From Dehalococcoidia bacterium (GTDB lineage: Bacteria; Chloroflexota; Dehalococcoidia; Lucifugimonadales; UBA1123): 38,851 nucleotides of DNA. Both the position numbers and the translations under genes were made by a program. Location of the stretch: positions 1 through 38,851 of the forward strand of contig JAGWBK010000040.1 of the NCBI GenBank assembly GCA_021295915.1, written 5' to 3'. Positions within the stretch are counted from its first letter, which is position 1. Each line of letters starts with the position of its first letter. This document shows, in pieces, positions 1 to 7,503 of the stretch. The notes under the pieces are model-generated. The model made no database searches. It had not been told where the DNA came from and worked only from the letters and a program-made list of their open reading frames with translations.

Positions 1-706
1 CTAGGAAGCCAAGGGCTGCTACAACCACGATGGCCTCGCCAACACCGAGAGTCGCCAACACGATGATCGGGGCGAAAACATTCGGCAGTATGTGCTTCCG
101 CATGATGCGAACATCAGTACACCCAGCGGCTCGAGCGGCGTCAACGTAGACATTCTCCTTGGCTGAGAGTACAGACCCCCGAACGAGCCTGATATAGATG
201 GGAATAAACGCTATCGCCACAGCCAGCATGAGGTTCCGAATGCTGGATCCCATTACCGCGACGACAAAGAGCGCCAGCAACAGAGACGGGAAGATCAGCA
301 TCAAGTCGGTGGCGCGCTGGATGAGGAAGTCACTCCAGCCGCCCTTGTATCCGGAGAATAGTCCTATGATCGTCCCAGCCGCAGCTGCAATTCCTATTGT
401 GGTAATGCCCAGCTGCAGCGAGAGACGTGCCCCGTGCAGTATGCGGCTGAGGATGTCGCGTCCGAATTGGTCTGCTCCCAGTAGACGCTCTCCGTGGGGG
501 GCCTTCAGGACCAAGTCTGGATCAATCACGTTGGGATCATGGGGGGCAATATAGGGGCCAGCGATAGCGATCACTCCGAGAACCAGAAGCATTGCCATGC
601 CGACTATGGCGCCGTGGTTCCTGCGAAGTCGATACCAAGACTGCGACAATAGTCCCGTACTTTGAACCGATGACAGAGTCGAAGGAGTCTGTTCAGCATC
701 TCTCAT
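1..706 (-). CDS. dppC: DppC/OppC-type peptide ABC transporter permease (3' end cut by window edge)
   Basis: Inner-membrane permease of a dipeptide/oligopeptide importer. I translated it directly from position 706; 235 codons are visible and the frame is still open at base 1. It has the family N-terminal transmembrane segment, the conserved GADQFGRDILSR segment before the transport domain, and the EAA-type cytoplasmic loop (DAARAAGCTDVRIMRKHILPN split over residues about 190-210) that contacts the ATPase. The visible end is ALGFL, where family members normally continue with the GLGVQPP-like turn, so roughly 60-70 residues should lie outside the window. It starts 17 bases after the dppB stop and is surely co-transcribed with it. 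Solute-specific function cannot be read from a permease. Confidence 0.93.
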   Translation of the reverse strand, partial: MRDAEQTPSTLSSVQSTGLLSQSWYRLRRNHGAIVGMAMLLVLGVIAIAGPYIAPHDPNVIDPDLVLKAPHGERLLGADQFGRDILSRILHGARLSLQLGITTIGIAAAAGTIIGLFSGYKGGWSDFLIQRATDLMLIFPSLLLALFVVAVMGSSIRNLMLAVAIAFIPIYIRLVRGSVLSAKENVYVDAARAAGCTDVRIMRKHILPNVFAPIIVLATLGVGEAIVVVAALGFL

Positions 707-723
707 GGTCCACACATGTCCTG

Positions 724-1647
724 CTAGTCGTACCTTATGCGGGGATCGATGAGACCGTAGATGATGTCCACAACCAGGTTAGTCGTGAGGAACCCCATGG
801 CGATGAAAATTATAGTCGCCTGCACGACGCGATAGTCCTGGTACAGGATCCCATCGATCAGAAGTCGTCCAATGCCCGGCCTACCGAAAATCGTCTCAAC
901 GATCACAGTTCCGCCCAGCAGGAATCCGAACTGGACGCCAAGGATAGTGATCACTGGAATAAGCGCATTCCTCATGACATGCCGGTACATAACCACGGAA
1001 CCTGCCAGACCTTTGGCGCGCGCGGTCGTAATGTAGTCTTGCCGCAATACCTCCAACGTGGCTGAGCGTACCAGGCGAGCGATCAGAGAAGCTGCATAGT
1101 ATCCCAGTGCAAATACAGGCAGCACCAGACGTTCCAATCCACCCTGACCCGTAGCTGGAAACCACCCAAGATGCACAGAGAAAAAGAAGATGAGAAGCAG
1201 GCAAAGCCAGAAACTGGGCATCGCCAGCCCCGCTACAGCAATCAACATGCTTAGACTATCTATCCATGTGTTCGGTCTCAGGGCAGCCAGAAGACCCAAC
1301 GGGAAACCGATTGCGATAGCCAGGCCCAGAGCGCCGAAAGTCAACTCCAAGGTGGCTGGCAACTGGGTCAGTAGCTCTTCAAAAACGGGTCTCCTGCTTC
1401 GTAGTGAGCGGCCGAAATCCCCACGAAGGGCACCTCCAAGAAATCGCCCGTACTGAATATGTAGAGGATCGTTCAGCCCTAACTGTTCCCGGAGCTGTTC
1501 GACTTGGTCTGCTGACACGACGTTAGGTCCAAGAAGGGCCTCTGCGGGATCGCCTGGCAGCATGTACAACATGAGGAACACGATTGCCGATATAATCAGC
1601 AATGCAAGCGGGAATACCGCCAGTCGTGTCAGCACATAGCGTTGCAC
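724..1647 (-). CDS. dppB: DppB/OppB-type peptide ABC transporter permease
   Basis: 307-residue inner-membrane permease, normal length for the family. It opens with the typical MQRYVLTRLAVFPLALLI helix, followed by the LPGDPAEALLGP segment, the LREQLGLNDPLHIQYGRFL region and the YITTARAKGL EAA loop, and ends with the DPRIRYD tail that is near-invariant in DppB proteins. Six transmembrane helices are expected. It lies between the binding-protein gene (117-base gap with a strong hairpin) and dppC. It would form a heterodimer with DppC; the ATPases are probably beyond the left edge. It is intact, unlike the second dppB at 31679-32582. Confidence 0.95.
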   Translation of the reverse strand: MQRYVLTRLAVFPLALLIISAIVFLMLYMLPGDPAEALLGPNVVSADQVEQLREQLGLNDPLHIQYGRFLGGALRGDFGRSLRSRRPVFEELLTQLPATLELTFGALGLAIAIGFPLGLLAALRPNTWIDSLSMLIAVAGLAMPSFWLCLLLIFFFSVHLGWFPATGQGGLERLVLPVFALGYYAASLIARLVRSATLEVLRQDYITTARAKGLAGSVVMYRHVMRNALIPVITILGVQFGFLLGGTVIVETIFGRPGIGRLLIDGILYQDYRVVQATIIFIAMGFLTTNLVVDIIYGLIDPRIRYD

Positions 1648-1678
1648 TGTTCGCGTATCTCCTGCGGGGGAACACGTG

Positions 1679-1721
1679 GGTTTCGTGGACTAGAGTGTGG
1701 CGATAGCTAGTCCACGAAACC
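1679..1721 (-). promoter_or_regulatory. Intercistronic hairpin between binding-protein and permease genes
   Basis: A perfect 15-bp inverted repeat with a 13-base loop (arms 1679-1693 and 1707-1721, core GTTTCGTGGACTAG). It sits in the 117-base gap after the binding-protein stop. No U-run follows on the minus-strand transcript, so it is not a classical intrinsic terminator. By analogy with malE-malF type operons it may protect the upstream binding-protein mRNA and lower permease expression; that role is inference. Confidence 0.7.
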
Positions 1722-1764
1722 TCTTAGAGTGACAAGGGGTTAGGCAGGAACCCCCCGGATGTCT

Positions 1765-3476
1765 CTACTCTTCCTTGACGTAGGCATCGTAGAGCCAGTG
1801 GTAGAAGCCTCGAATATCGGCCTTGATACCCACAACATTTGATGCGGAGGCAGAGATCCCTACGTTGTCATGGATCGGGTACACCGTTGCCTCTTCCATG
1901 GCTATCTTCTGGACCTCTTTGTACAATTCGACCCGTTCTTCCGGATCAGTCGACCCCGAGGCCCGATCCAGTATGTCGTCCATATGAGAATCGTTATACC
2001 GGGGCCAGTTGAAACCTGAGTCGATGTTCTTGGAGTGGTAGAACTGCTCCAGGATGATTGGATCGCTGGAGACCCAGCCTATGGCCGCCGCGTTGAACTT
2101 GCCCGCCTTTGCGGAGTCGATCCAAGTCGAAGAAGCCAACTCGCTCAGCTCCCAGTCGATGCCAACTGTTCTGGCTTGGGCCTGCATCACAGTCAGCGAG
2201 TCCTTCTGTGACCCGACGTGACCGGTAACCAGCTTGAGGGTGTTTCCGTCCTTTTCGTAGAAGCCACTGGAACCCATGGCCCAACCCGCGCCCTCCAGCA
2301 GTTCTTTGGCTTTTTCGGGGTCGTGCGGGTACAGGCCCTCGTTGTCGTAGTTGTAGCCAGCAGTATATGTGGACAGGGGATTCTCCGTTGGCCCGGGGAT
2401 GCCGAAATTGACGATCTTACGAACGGTCTCCCTATCCAACGCATGCATCAGTGCCTGCCGAACCGCAAGGTCGTCAGTTGGAGGTAGGCTCGTGTTGATC
2501 ATGACCACGCTTGGCAGCCCAGGCATATTGCCTAGGATGATCTGGTAATTTGGATCTCCGGCCAGCCTTGCGAACTCGGATGGTGGAACACTCATTATGA
2601 AGTTGGTCTCACCCGATTCAAGGGTGGCCATGCGTGTGCCCTGTTCGGGGATCATCTTGATTATTACGCTTTCCAGGTAGGCTGGCCCCTGGTGCCCCCA
2701 AATTGGTGGCGCCCAGTTGTAGTCGTCATTTCTGACCAACTCGATATGGTCGCCACGCACCCAGTTCTCGAATCTCATGAAACCGGTGCCAACCGGGTTT
2801 ATCCCGAAATCCTCTCCATGCGTTTCTACCGCTGTGGGCGATACCATACCGAGGAATGCCTGGCTGGCTCCATCAAGGAATGGAGCAAATGGCGTCTCGA
2901 AATTGACCGTCTCCCGGCATACGGCCCTAGCAGCGTCACCGCGAAGCCAGACTTGGTTTCCGGGTCGCTGATGCGATCGAAGTTGAACTTCACTGCATCA
3001 GCGTTAAAGGGTGTGCCGTCGTGGAATGTGACTCCCTGCTTTAGATTGAATGTGTAGCTCAGGCCATCTTCAGCTACTTCCCAGGACTCCGCAATGCCAG
3101 GATGGAATGAGGCATCGTGGTTCTCATACACGACGGTGTCATAGATGTTCATCATCACACTGTGCGACACAGCCCATGGAGTCACGGCAGGATCCAGGTT
3201 GTCCGGCTCGAGTTGCATCCCAATGATCAACTGGCCACCCTTCACAACCTCTCTCTCCACCTCCACAACCTTCTCCACTTCCACCTGGACGATCTTCTCT
3301 ACCTCTTTCTCAACTACCTTCTCGACCTCAACCGGCACCTCTTTGATGACCTCTTTTTCGACCTCAACCGGCACCTCTTTGATGACCTCTTTAGTGACGA
3401 CCGTTTCTCCAGCGCATGCAGCTATCAGAACAATCACAACCATCGAAATCGGCACTAACCACACCAACCGTTTCAT
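1765..3476 (-). pseudogene. Peptide ABC transporter substrate-binding lipoprotein (SBP_bac_5 family), frameshifted
   Basis: Periplasmic or outer-face binding protein feeding the dppBC permeases. The start at 3476 is chosen because a GGGAGA ribosome site lies 8 bases upstream and the lipoprotein signal begins there; a longer reading to 3572 has no such support. Signal peptide 1-20, lipobox LIAAC with Cys21, then a Glu/Lys/Val-rich repeat (residues about 28-79) built on the 12-residue unit EVIKEVPVEVEK, then the SBP domain from about 80 (GGQLIIGMQLEPDNLDPA). The frame breaks near 2911-2919: the upstream frame runs out after LLGPYAG, while the other frame gives ETVNFETPFAPFLDGAS and continues to the stop at 1765. 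Compared with relatives about eight residues seem to be missing, so this is a small out-of-frame deletion or an assembly fault. Confidence 0.85.
3322..3392. repeat. Tandem 36-bp repeat encoding the lipoprotein spacer
   Basis: Two exact 35-base copies (3322-3356 and 3358-3392) with a 36-base period, encoding two consecutive EVIKEVPVEVEK units. Exact identity at DNA level suggests recent slippage duplication. Confidence 0.85.
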
Positions 3477-3987
3477 CTTGAAATCTCCCAATGTCCTCTC
3501 CCGCTGATTTCCGATAGTCAGACAAACCTCCTGACTAGCCTCTGAATGTGTCCCTCGTGATCCGTTACACACTCAGCCCTCAGACTGAATGTGTACAGAA
3601 ATTCTAGAAATAAATTTCACCAACTCTGATTCTAAATTATTCGACTGTCGTGTCAAGTTTGTGGGGAAATTCACAAAGCCAGTGCTAGACCTGGGTGGCA
3701 TTCTCCAATCACGCACGGCACCTTTGGCCGGATTGTGAGCGGGAAATGGGGAAGGCGACGGAGGATTCCGCGATTCAATCAAACGTTACGACTTCGTCCC
3801 TCAGGTTATGAGGACTATAGACGAACGCGAACAGATAGCTGACTTTCGGATGTGGGCCTACTGCTCTCCGCGTCGCGCAGCAGAAGATTGAGGGCATTGA
3901 ATGTATTGCGTTCAGAACAGCCCTTATAGAAGGCTCAGGCCTCTGCTCAGAGGCAAAGCGGCTGATGTTTTCGCACTAGTGGGCTAC
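3477..3987. other. Non-coding stretch between peptide operon 1 and the SDR pair
   Basis: Contains the operon-1 leader and promoter. On the SDR side a small hairpin (GCCTCT-GCTC-AGAGGC, 3939-3954) lies about 35 bases past the first SDR stop and could mark the transcript end, but there is no U-run after it. A 69-codon open frame at 3573-3782 has no ribosome site or recognisable product. I see nothing else. Confidence 0.5.
3629..3656 (-). promoter_or_regulatory. Sigma70-type promoter of peptide operon 1
   Basis: On the minus strand a perfect -35 TTGACA (3656-3651), a 16-base spacer and a -10 TAGAAT (3634-3629), in an AT-rich patch about 150 bases upstream of the binding-protein start. This is the best promoter match in the window. 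It predicts a leader of about 145 bases. Confidence 0.65.
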
Positions 3988-4779
3988 TTACCGCCCACCC
4001 GCAGACCTGCCCCCGTCCACCATGTAGACGCCGCCGGTGCAGTAGCTGCTTTCGTCGCTGGCGAGGAACAGCATCAGGTGCGCGACTTCCTCGGGTTCTC
4101 CATACCGCCCCAGCGTCATCCGCGAAAGCGTAGACTGCTTCACCTCTTCCGCGGTTACCGCTGAATCGTCCATCCTCGCCGCACGCATCTCCTCTATGGA
4201 GCGCATCATGCGGGTCTCGATCGGCGCCGGGTTGACGGTGTTGACCCGTATGCCCATCTCTGCCCCTTCCAGCGCGGCAGCGCGCATTAGGCCAATGACC
4301 GCGTGCTTGCTGATGCCGTATGCCGATATCTCCGGCGTCCCGTTGATTCCGGCTGTGGAAGACGTGACAACGATGCTGCCACCACCGCCCCTGCTCATCA
4401 CCGGCATCGCGTACTTGACCCCGAGCCACACGCCGCGCACGTTGACCGCCATGACCCGGTCGAAGACGTCTATGGGGTATTCGGTTATGGGAGACATGAC
4501 TCCCTCGATGCCTGCGTTGGCCAGGAGGATGTCGATTCCGCCCCAGCGCTCAACGGCCGCGTTGATGTACGCCTGTGTCTGGTCCGGCTGAGTCACGTCG
4601 GCCGCGGTGTAGCTGGCCCTCTCCTCGCCAAGGGAGCCAGCAACCTCTCGGAGCGCAGCTTCATCGAGGTCGACCAGCGCCACCCGCGCACCCTCATCCA
4701 CAAACAGCTTCGCCGCAGCCCGACCGATACCACCGGCGGCCCCAGTAATCACCGCAACCTTTCCCTCCAAACGGGACAT
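3988..4779 (-). CDS. Short-chain dehydrogenase/reductase (classical SDR), paralogue 1
   Basis: 263-residue cytoplasmic NAD(P)-dependent oxidoreductase; the substrate is unknown. Cofactor motif TGAAGGIG at 12-19, Asp37 at the end of beta-2 (favours NAD), NAG at 88-90, catalytic Asn113, Ser141, Tyr154 and Lys158 (YGISK), and the PAPIETRM and C-terminal GGVYMVDGG segments of the 3-oxoacyl-ACP reductase-like subfamily. The catalytic tetrad is complete and length is normal. AAAGGAG lies upstream of the ATG. It follows a second SDR gene of the same strand by 73 bases and differs from it at about 38 of 263 positions (about 85% identical), so the pair is a tandem duplication. Confidence 0.95.
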   Translation of the reverse strand: MSRLEGKVAVITGAAGGIGRAAAKLFVDEGARVALVDLDEAALREVAGSLGEERASYTAADVTQPDQTQAYINAAVERWGGIDILLANAGIEGVMSPITEYPIDVFDRVMAVNVRGVWLGVKYAMPVMSRGGGGSIVVTSSTAGINGTPEISAYGISKHAVIGLMRAAALEGAEMGIRVNTVNPAPIETRMMRSIEEMRAARMDDSAVTAEEVKQSTLSRMTLGRYGEPEEVAHLMLFLASDESSYCTGGVYMVDGGRSAGGR

Positions 4780-4852
4780 ATCGAATCTCCTTTACTGTCA
4801 TCGAGTGTTCTTGATCTGTTGCACACTTGAGGCTGTCTCAGGGAAGAAAAAC

Positions 4853-5644
4853 CTACCGGCTGCCTGCCGACCTGCCTCCGTCCACCATGTAGACGCCGCC
4901 GGTGCAGTAGCTGCTTTCGTCGCTGGCGAGGAAAAGCATAAGATGAGCTACCTCCTCAGGAGTCCCGTACCGTTCCAGCGGGATGCGCGACGCCGAGGAC
5001 TGTTTCACCACATCGACGGTGACTGCTGAGTCGTCCATGGATGCCACGCGCATATTCTCTATGGAGCGCATCATGCGCGTCTCGATTGGAGCCGGATTCA
5101 CGGTGTTGGCCCGAATACCGAACGGCGCCCCCTCCAGCGCGGTGGTGCGCATCAGTCCGATGACCGCATGCTTGCTGATGCCGTACGCCGACATGTCCGG
5201 CGTTCCGTTGACGCCTGCGCCGGAGGACGTGATGACGATGCTGCCGCCACCGTCCTGGCTCATCACCGGCATCACGTACTTGACCCCGAGCCATGGTCCG
5301 CGAACATTGACCGCCATAACCCGGTCGAAGACGTCGATTGGATAGTCGGTTATCGGAGCCAGTTCTCCCTCGATTCCCGCGTTGGCCAGGAGTATGTCGA
5401 TGCCACCCCAGCGATCGACGGCCGCGTTGATGTACGCCTGTGTCTCGTTCGGTTGAGTCACGTCCGCCGCGGTGTAGCTGGCCCTCTCCTCACCGATGGA
5501 CTCAGCAACCTCCCGAAGCGCCGCCTCATCAAGGTCGACCAGCGCAACCCGAGCCCCCTCATCCACAAACAGCTTCGCCGCCGCTCGGCCGATACCACCA
5601 GTGGCCCCAGTAATCACCGCAACCTTGCCCTCGAGGCGCGCCAT
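4853..5644 (-). CDS. Short-chain dehydrogenase/reductase (classical SDR), paralogue 2
   Basis: 263 residues, collinear with the SDR downstream of it and with every catalytic and cofactor residue conserved (TGATGGIG, Asp37, NAG, Ser141, YGISK). Differences between the copies cluster at about 94-100 (IEGELAPITD versus IEGVMSPITE), around 172-175 (APFG versus AEMG) and at 200-222 (helices over the active site). Those regions shape the substrate pocket in SDRs, so the copies may differ in substrate. AAGGAGAA precedes the start. The leader contains a class A hairpin repeat. Probably transcribed with paralogue 1. Confidence 0.95.
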   Translation of the reverse strand: MARLEGKVAVITGATGGIGRAAAKLFVDEGARVALVDLDEAALREVAESIGEERASYTAADVTQPNETQAYINAAVDRWGGIDILLANAGIEGELAPITDYPIDVFDRVMAVNVRGPWLGVKYVMPVMSQDGGGSIVITSSGAGVNGTPDMSAYGISKHAVIGLMRTTALEGAPFGIRANTVNPAPIETRMMRSIENMRVASMDDSAVTVDVVKQSSASRIPLERYGTPEEVAHLMLFLASDESSYCTGGVYMVDGGRSAGSR

Positions 5645-5667
5645 GTGAATTCTCCTTGTTCCTTACC

Positions 5668-5698
5668 CGTCATTCCCGCGCAAGCGGGAACCCACACG
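5668..5698. repeat. Class A hairpin repeat (GCAA loop)
   Basis: TTCCCGC-GCAA-GCGGGAA: a 7-bp perfect stem with a four-base loop, in the GTCATT...CCCA context shared by all class A copies. It lies in the leader of the second SDR gene, 24 bases above its start. Confidence 0.85.
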
Positions 5699-5717
5699 CA
5701 ATCTTTCGATGCCTGTA

Positions 5718-5744
5718 GAGGGGCGGGTTTTAAACCCGCCCCTC
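5718..5744. repeat. Class C palindrome 1
   Basis: Perfect 13-bp inverted repeat around one central base (arms GAGGGGCGGGTTT and its complement). First of three palindromes between the second SDR and the amidase. Confidence 0.9.
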
Positions 5745-5771
5745 GTATTGCCAACCTTCGATTAGGGGACG

Positions 5772-5804
5772 GTAGAAGGGCAGGTTTTAAACCTGCCCTT
5801 CTAC
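5772..5804. repeat. Class C palindrome 2
   Basis: Perfect 16-bp inverted repeat around one central base (arm GTAGAAGGGCAGGTTT). Same architecture as its neighbours with several paired substitutions that keep complementarity. Confidence 0.9.
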
Positions 5805-5853
5805 TACACAATTCTGCCACTGCCAAACGATCTTCTCACGTTGCCGATGCCGG

Positions 5854-5880
5854 TAGGGTCGGGTTTAAAACCCGACCCTA
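5854..5880. repeat. Class C palindrome 3, overlapping the amidase stop codon
   Basis: Perfect 13-bp inverted repeat around one base (arm TAGGGTCGGGTTT). Its last three bases supply the TAG stop of the amidase, so the element abuts or created the gene's end. It could act as a 3' mRNA hairpin; no long U-run follows. Confidence 0.9.
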
Positions 5881-7299
5881 CACAGCCGTACGCGGATCCA
5901 TCGGCACCAGCTTGCTCAGCCCAGCCGCCTCCTCGAACAGCGCAGACGCCCCGAGCAGGTAGCCCTCCTCTTTCCAGGGGGCGACGATCTGCAGACCCAC
6001 AGGCAGCCCCGACTCTGTAAATCCACACGGCACCGAGATCGCAGGAGCGCTCGTCAGCGTCAGCGCGAACGTCATGATCAGCCAGCTGATGTAGGTGTCG
6101 AACTCCACGCCGTTCACTTCGCTCAGGTATCGGATGTTCACGTCGAACGGCGGAGCGAGCACCACCGGGCACGCGAGCAGGTCGTACTTGCCGAAGAACT
6201 CCGCGGTGCGGTTGATGAGCGCCCCGCGCTCCAGCTTGGCGCGCGCGAGGTCGTCCTGCGACAGCCCCAGGCCGTGCTCGATGTTCCAGATCATCTCAGG
6301 CTTGAGTTCCGACCTGCGCTCGGCAAGCAGCGTCCTGTAGTTCGCCACGAACGACGCCCCTCTGAGAGTCTGGAATATCCACTCCGAGTCGCCCATGTCG
6401 GGGCTCGCGTCTTCGACCTCAGCGCCCATGTCCCTGAAGTGGGCCATGGCATTGCGGCAGATCTCGGCGACCTCCGGGTCGACTGCAGTCAGACCCAGGT
6501 CCGGCGTGAACCCGATTCGGCGTGGCGTCGTCGGGTTGTCCACCCAGTCGACGAACGACCTCTCAGGCGCGGGCAGGCTGAGAGGGTCTTCGCGGTACGC
6601 TCCGGCCTGCGCGTCCAGCATCAGCGCCGTGTCTCCAACCGTGCGTCCCATCGGACCTTCGACCGCCAGTGTGCCGAACGGCATCGACCTCGGCCCGTGT
6701 GCGACCCTACCCGGCGTCGGACGGAGTCCGATGACCGAGCAGAAGCTCGCCGGAATACGCAGGCTGCCTCCGAGGTCGCTCCCCGACGCCAGCCATACCT
6801 GTCCGGATGCCAGCGCGGTCGCTGAGCCTCCGGACGAGCCGCCGCAGGTCATGTCGGTGTTCCACGGGTTGCGGGTCTTCCCGAACACCTCGTTGAACGT
6901 GTTCGCACCGGCGGCGAACTCGGGAGTGTTCGACTTCGCCAGAACCACGCCACCTCTCGACTCCAGGATGGTGACGAGCAGGTCGGACTCCTCGGGCACG
7001 TGGTCTGCGAAGATCGGCGACCCACGCGTGCATAGCACGCCCCCGACGTCCTTCATGTCCTTGATCGCGATTGGCAGGCCGTACAGGTACCCGCGCGGCG
7101 CGTCGGCGGGATCGGGGTGTTCCAGCCTGGCGGCGTGCTCTCGTGCCCGATCAGCGCACAGGATTGGGAGCGCGTTGAGAGCGCCGTCGGTTTGCTCAAT
7201 GCGCCCGAGCGCCGCGTCGATCAGTTCCGAAGTCGAAACCGCCCCGCTCCTGAGCTTGTCGACCGCCTCTCTTGCAGTGAGTTCGAAAAGTTCTGTCAT
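5878..7299 (-). CDS. Amidase (amidase-signature family)
   Basis: 473-residue serine amidase of the GatA/acylamidase superfamily, hydrolysing an unknown amide in the cytoplasm. The Ser-cisSer-Lys triad is visible: Lys80 (AIKDMKDV), Ser155 in GGSSGGS, and nucleophile Ser179 in GSDLGGS. The residues after it (RIPASFC) also match. The start at 7299 is chosen for its AAGGGG-type ribosome site; the frame stays open 21 codons further upstream, but that extension is the translation of a class A repeat. A GatA role is unlikely because no gatB or gatC is near. Neighbours are catabolic enzymes. The stop codon lies in a class C palindrome. Confidence 0.93.
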   Translation of the reverse strand: MTELFELTAREAVDKLRSGAVSTSELIDAALGRIEQTDGALNALPILCADRAREHAARLEHPDPADAPRGYLYGLPIAIKDMKDVGGVLCTRGSPIFADHVPEESDLLVTILESRGGVVLAKSNTPEFAAGANTFNEVFGKTRNPWNTDMTCGGSSGGSATALASGQVWLASGSDLGGSLRIPASFCSVIGLRPTPGRVAHGPRSMPFGTLAVEGPMGRTVGDTALMLDAQAGAYREDPLSLPAPERSFVDWVDNPTTPRRIGFTPDLGLTAVDPEVAEICRNAMAHFRDMGAEVEDASPDMGDSEWIFQTLRGASFVANYRTLLAERRSELKPEMIWNIEHGLGLSQDDLARAKLERGALINRTAEFFGKYDLLACPVVLAPPFDVNIRYLSEVNGVEFDTYISWLIMTFALTLTSAPAISVPCGFTESGLPVGLQIVAPWKEEGYLLGASALFEEAAGLSKLVPMDPRTAV

Positions 7300-7311
7300 T
7301 GACCACCCCTT

Positions 7312-7379
7312 CGTCATTCCGGCGAAGGCCGGAACCCACTTTAGTGGCTCGCCGCTCGGCAATCCAGAGTCAGGGGCAG
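7312..7379. repeat. Class A repeat with extended right flank, copy 1
   Basis: Hairpin TTCCGGC-GAAG-GCCGGAA plus about 35 bases of flank. Positions 7314-7367 are identical for 54 bases to 10530-10583. It ends 13 bases above the amidase start. Confidence 0.9.
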
Positions 7380-7429
7380 TATAGCTTACAGAGCTTGCCG
7401 GGAGGCTGCAGCTATACGGAATCTAAAGT

Positions 7430-7470
7430 CCCCTCTCCCTCAGGGAGAGGGTTAGGGTGAGGGTGAAAAC
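7430..7470. repeat. Class B repeat
   Basis: CCCTCTCCCT-CAGGGAGAGGG stem followed by the TTAGGGTGAGGGTGAAA tail. Lies between the amidase leader and the 3' end of the molybdoenzyme gene. Confidence 0.9.
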
Positions 7471-7503
7471 ACTGTCTGCCAAACTAACATAGGCTCTGGG
7501 AGG

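Noticed and set aside
3117-3507. Two plus-strand low-complexity open frames (His/Leu-rich and Ser/Thr-rich)
   Set aside because: They mirror the Glu/Lys/Val repeat of the lipoprotein on the other strand.
3573-3782. 69-codon minus-strand frame above binding protein 1
   Set aside because: No ribosome site or homology, and it overlaps the strong promoter at 3629-3656.
5614-5962. Small frames encoding GLKPAL- or GFKPAP-type peptides
   Set aside because: These are translations of class C palindromes, not genes.
7300-7362. Longer N-terminus for the amidase (MPSGEPLKWVPAFAGM...)
   Set aside because: The extension is the translation of a class A repeat, has no ribosome site, and the shorter start aligns with the family N-terminus.
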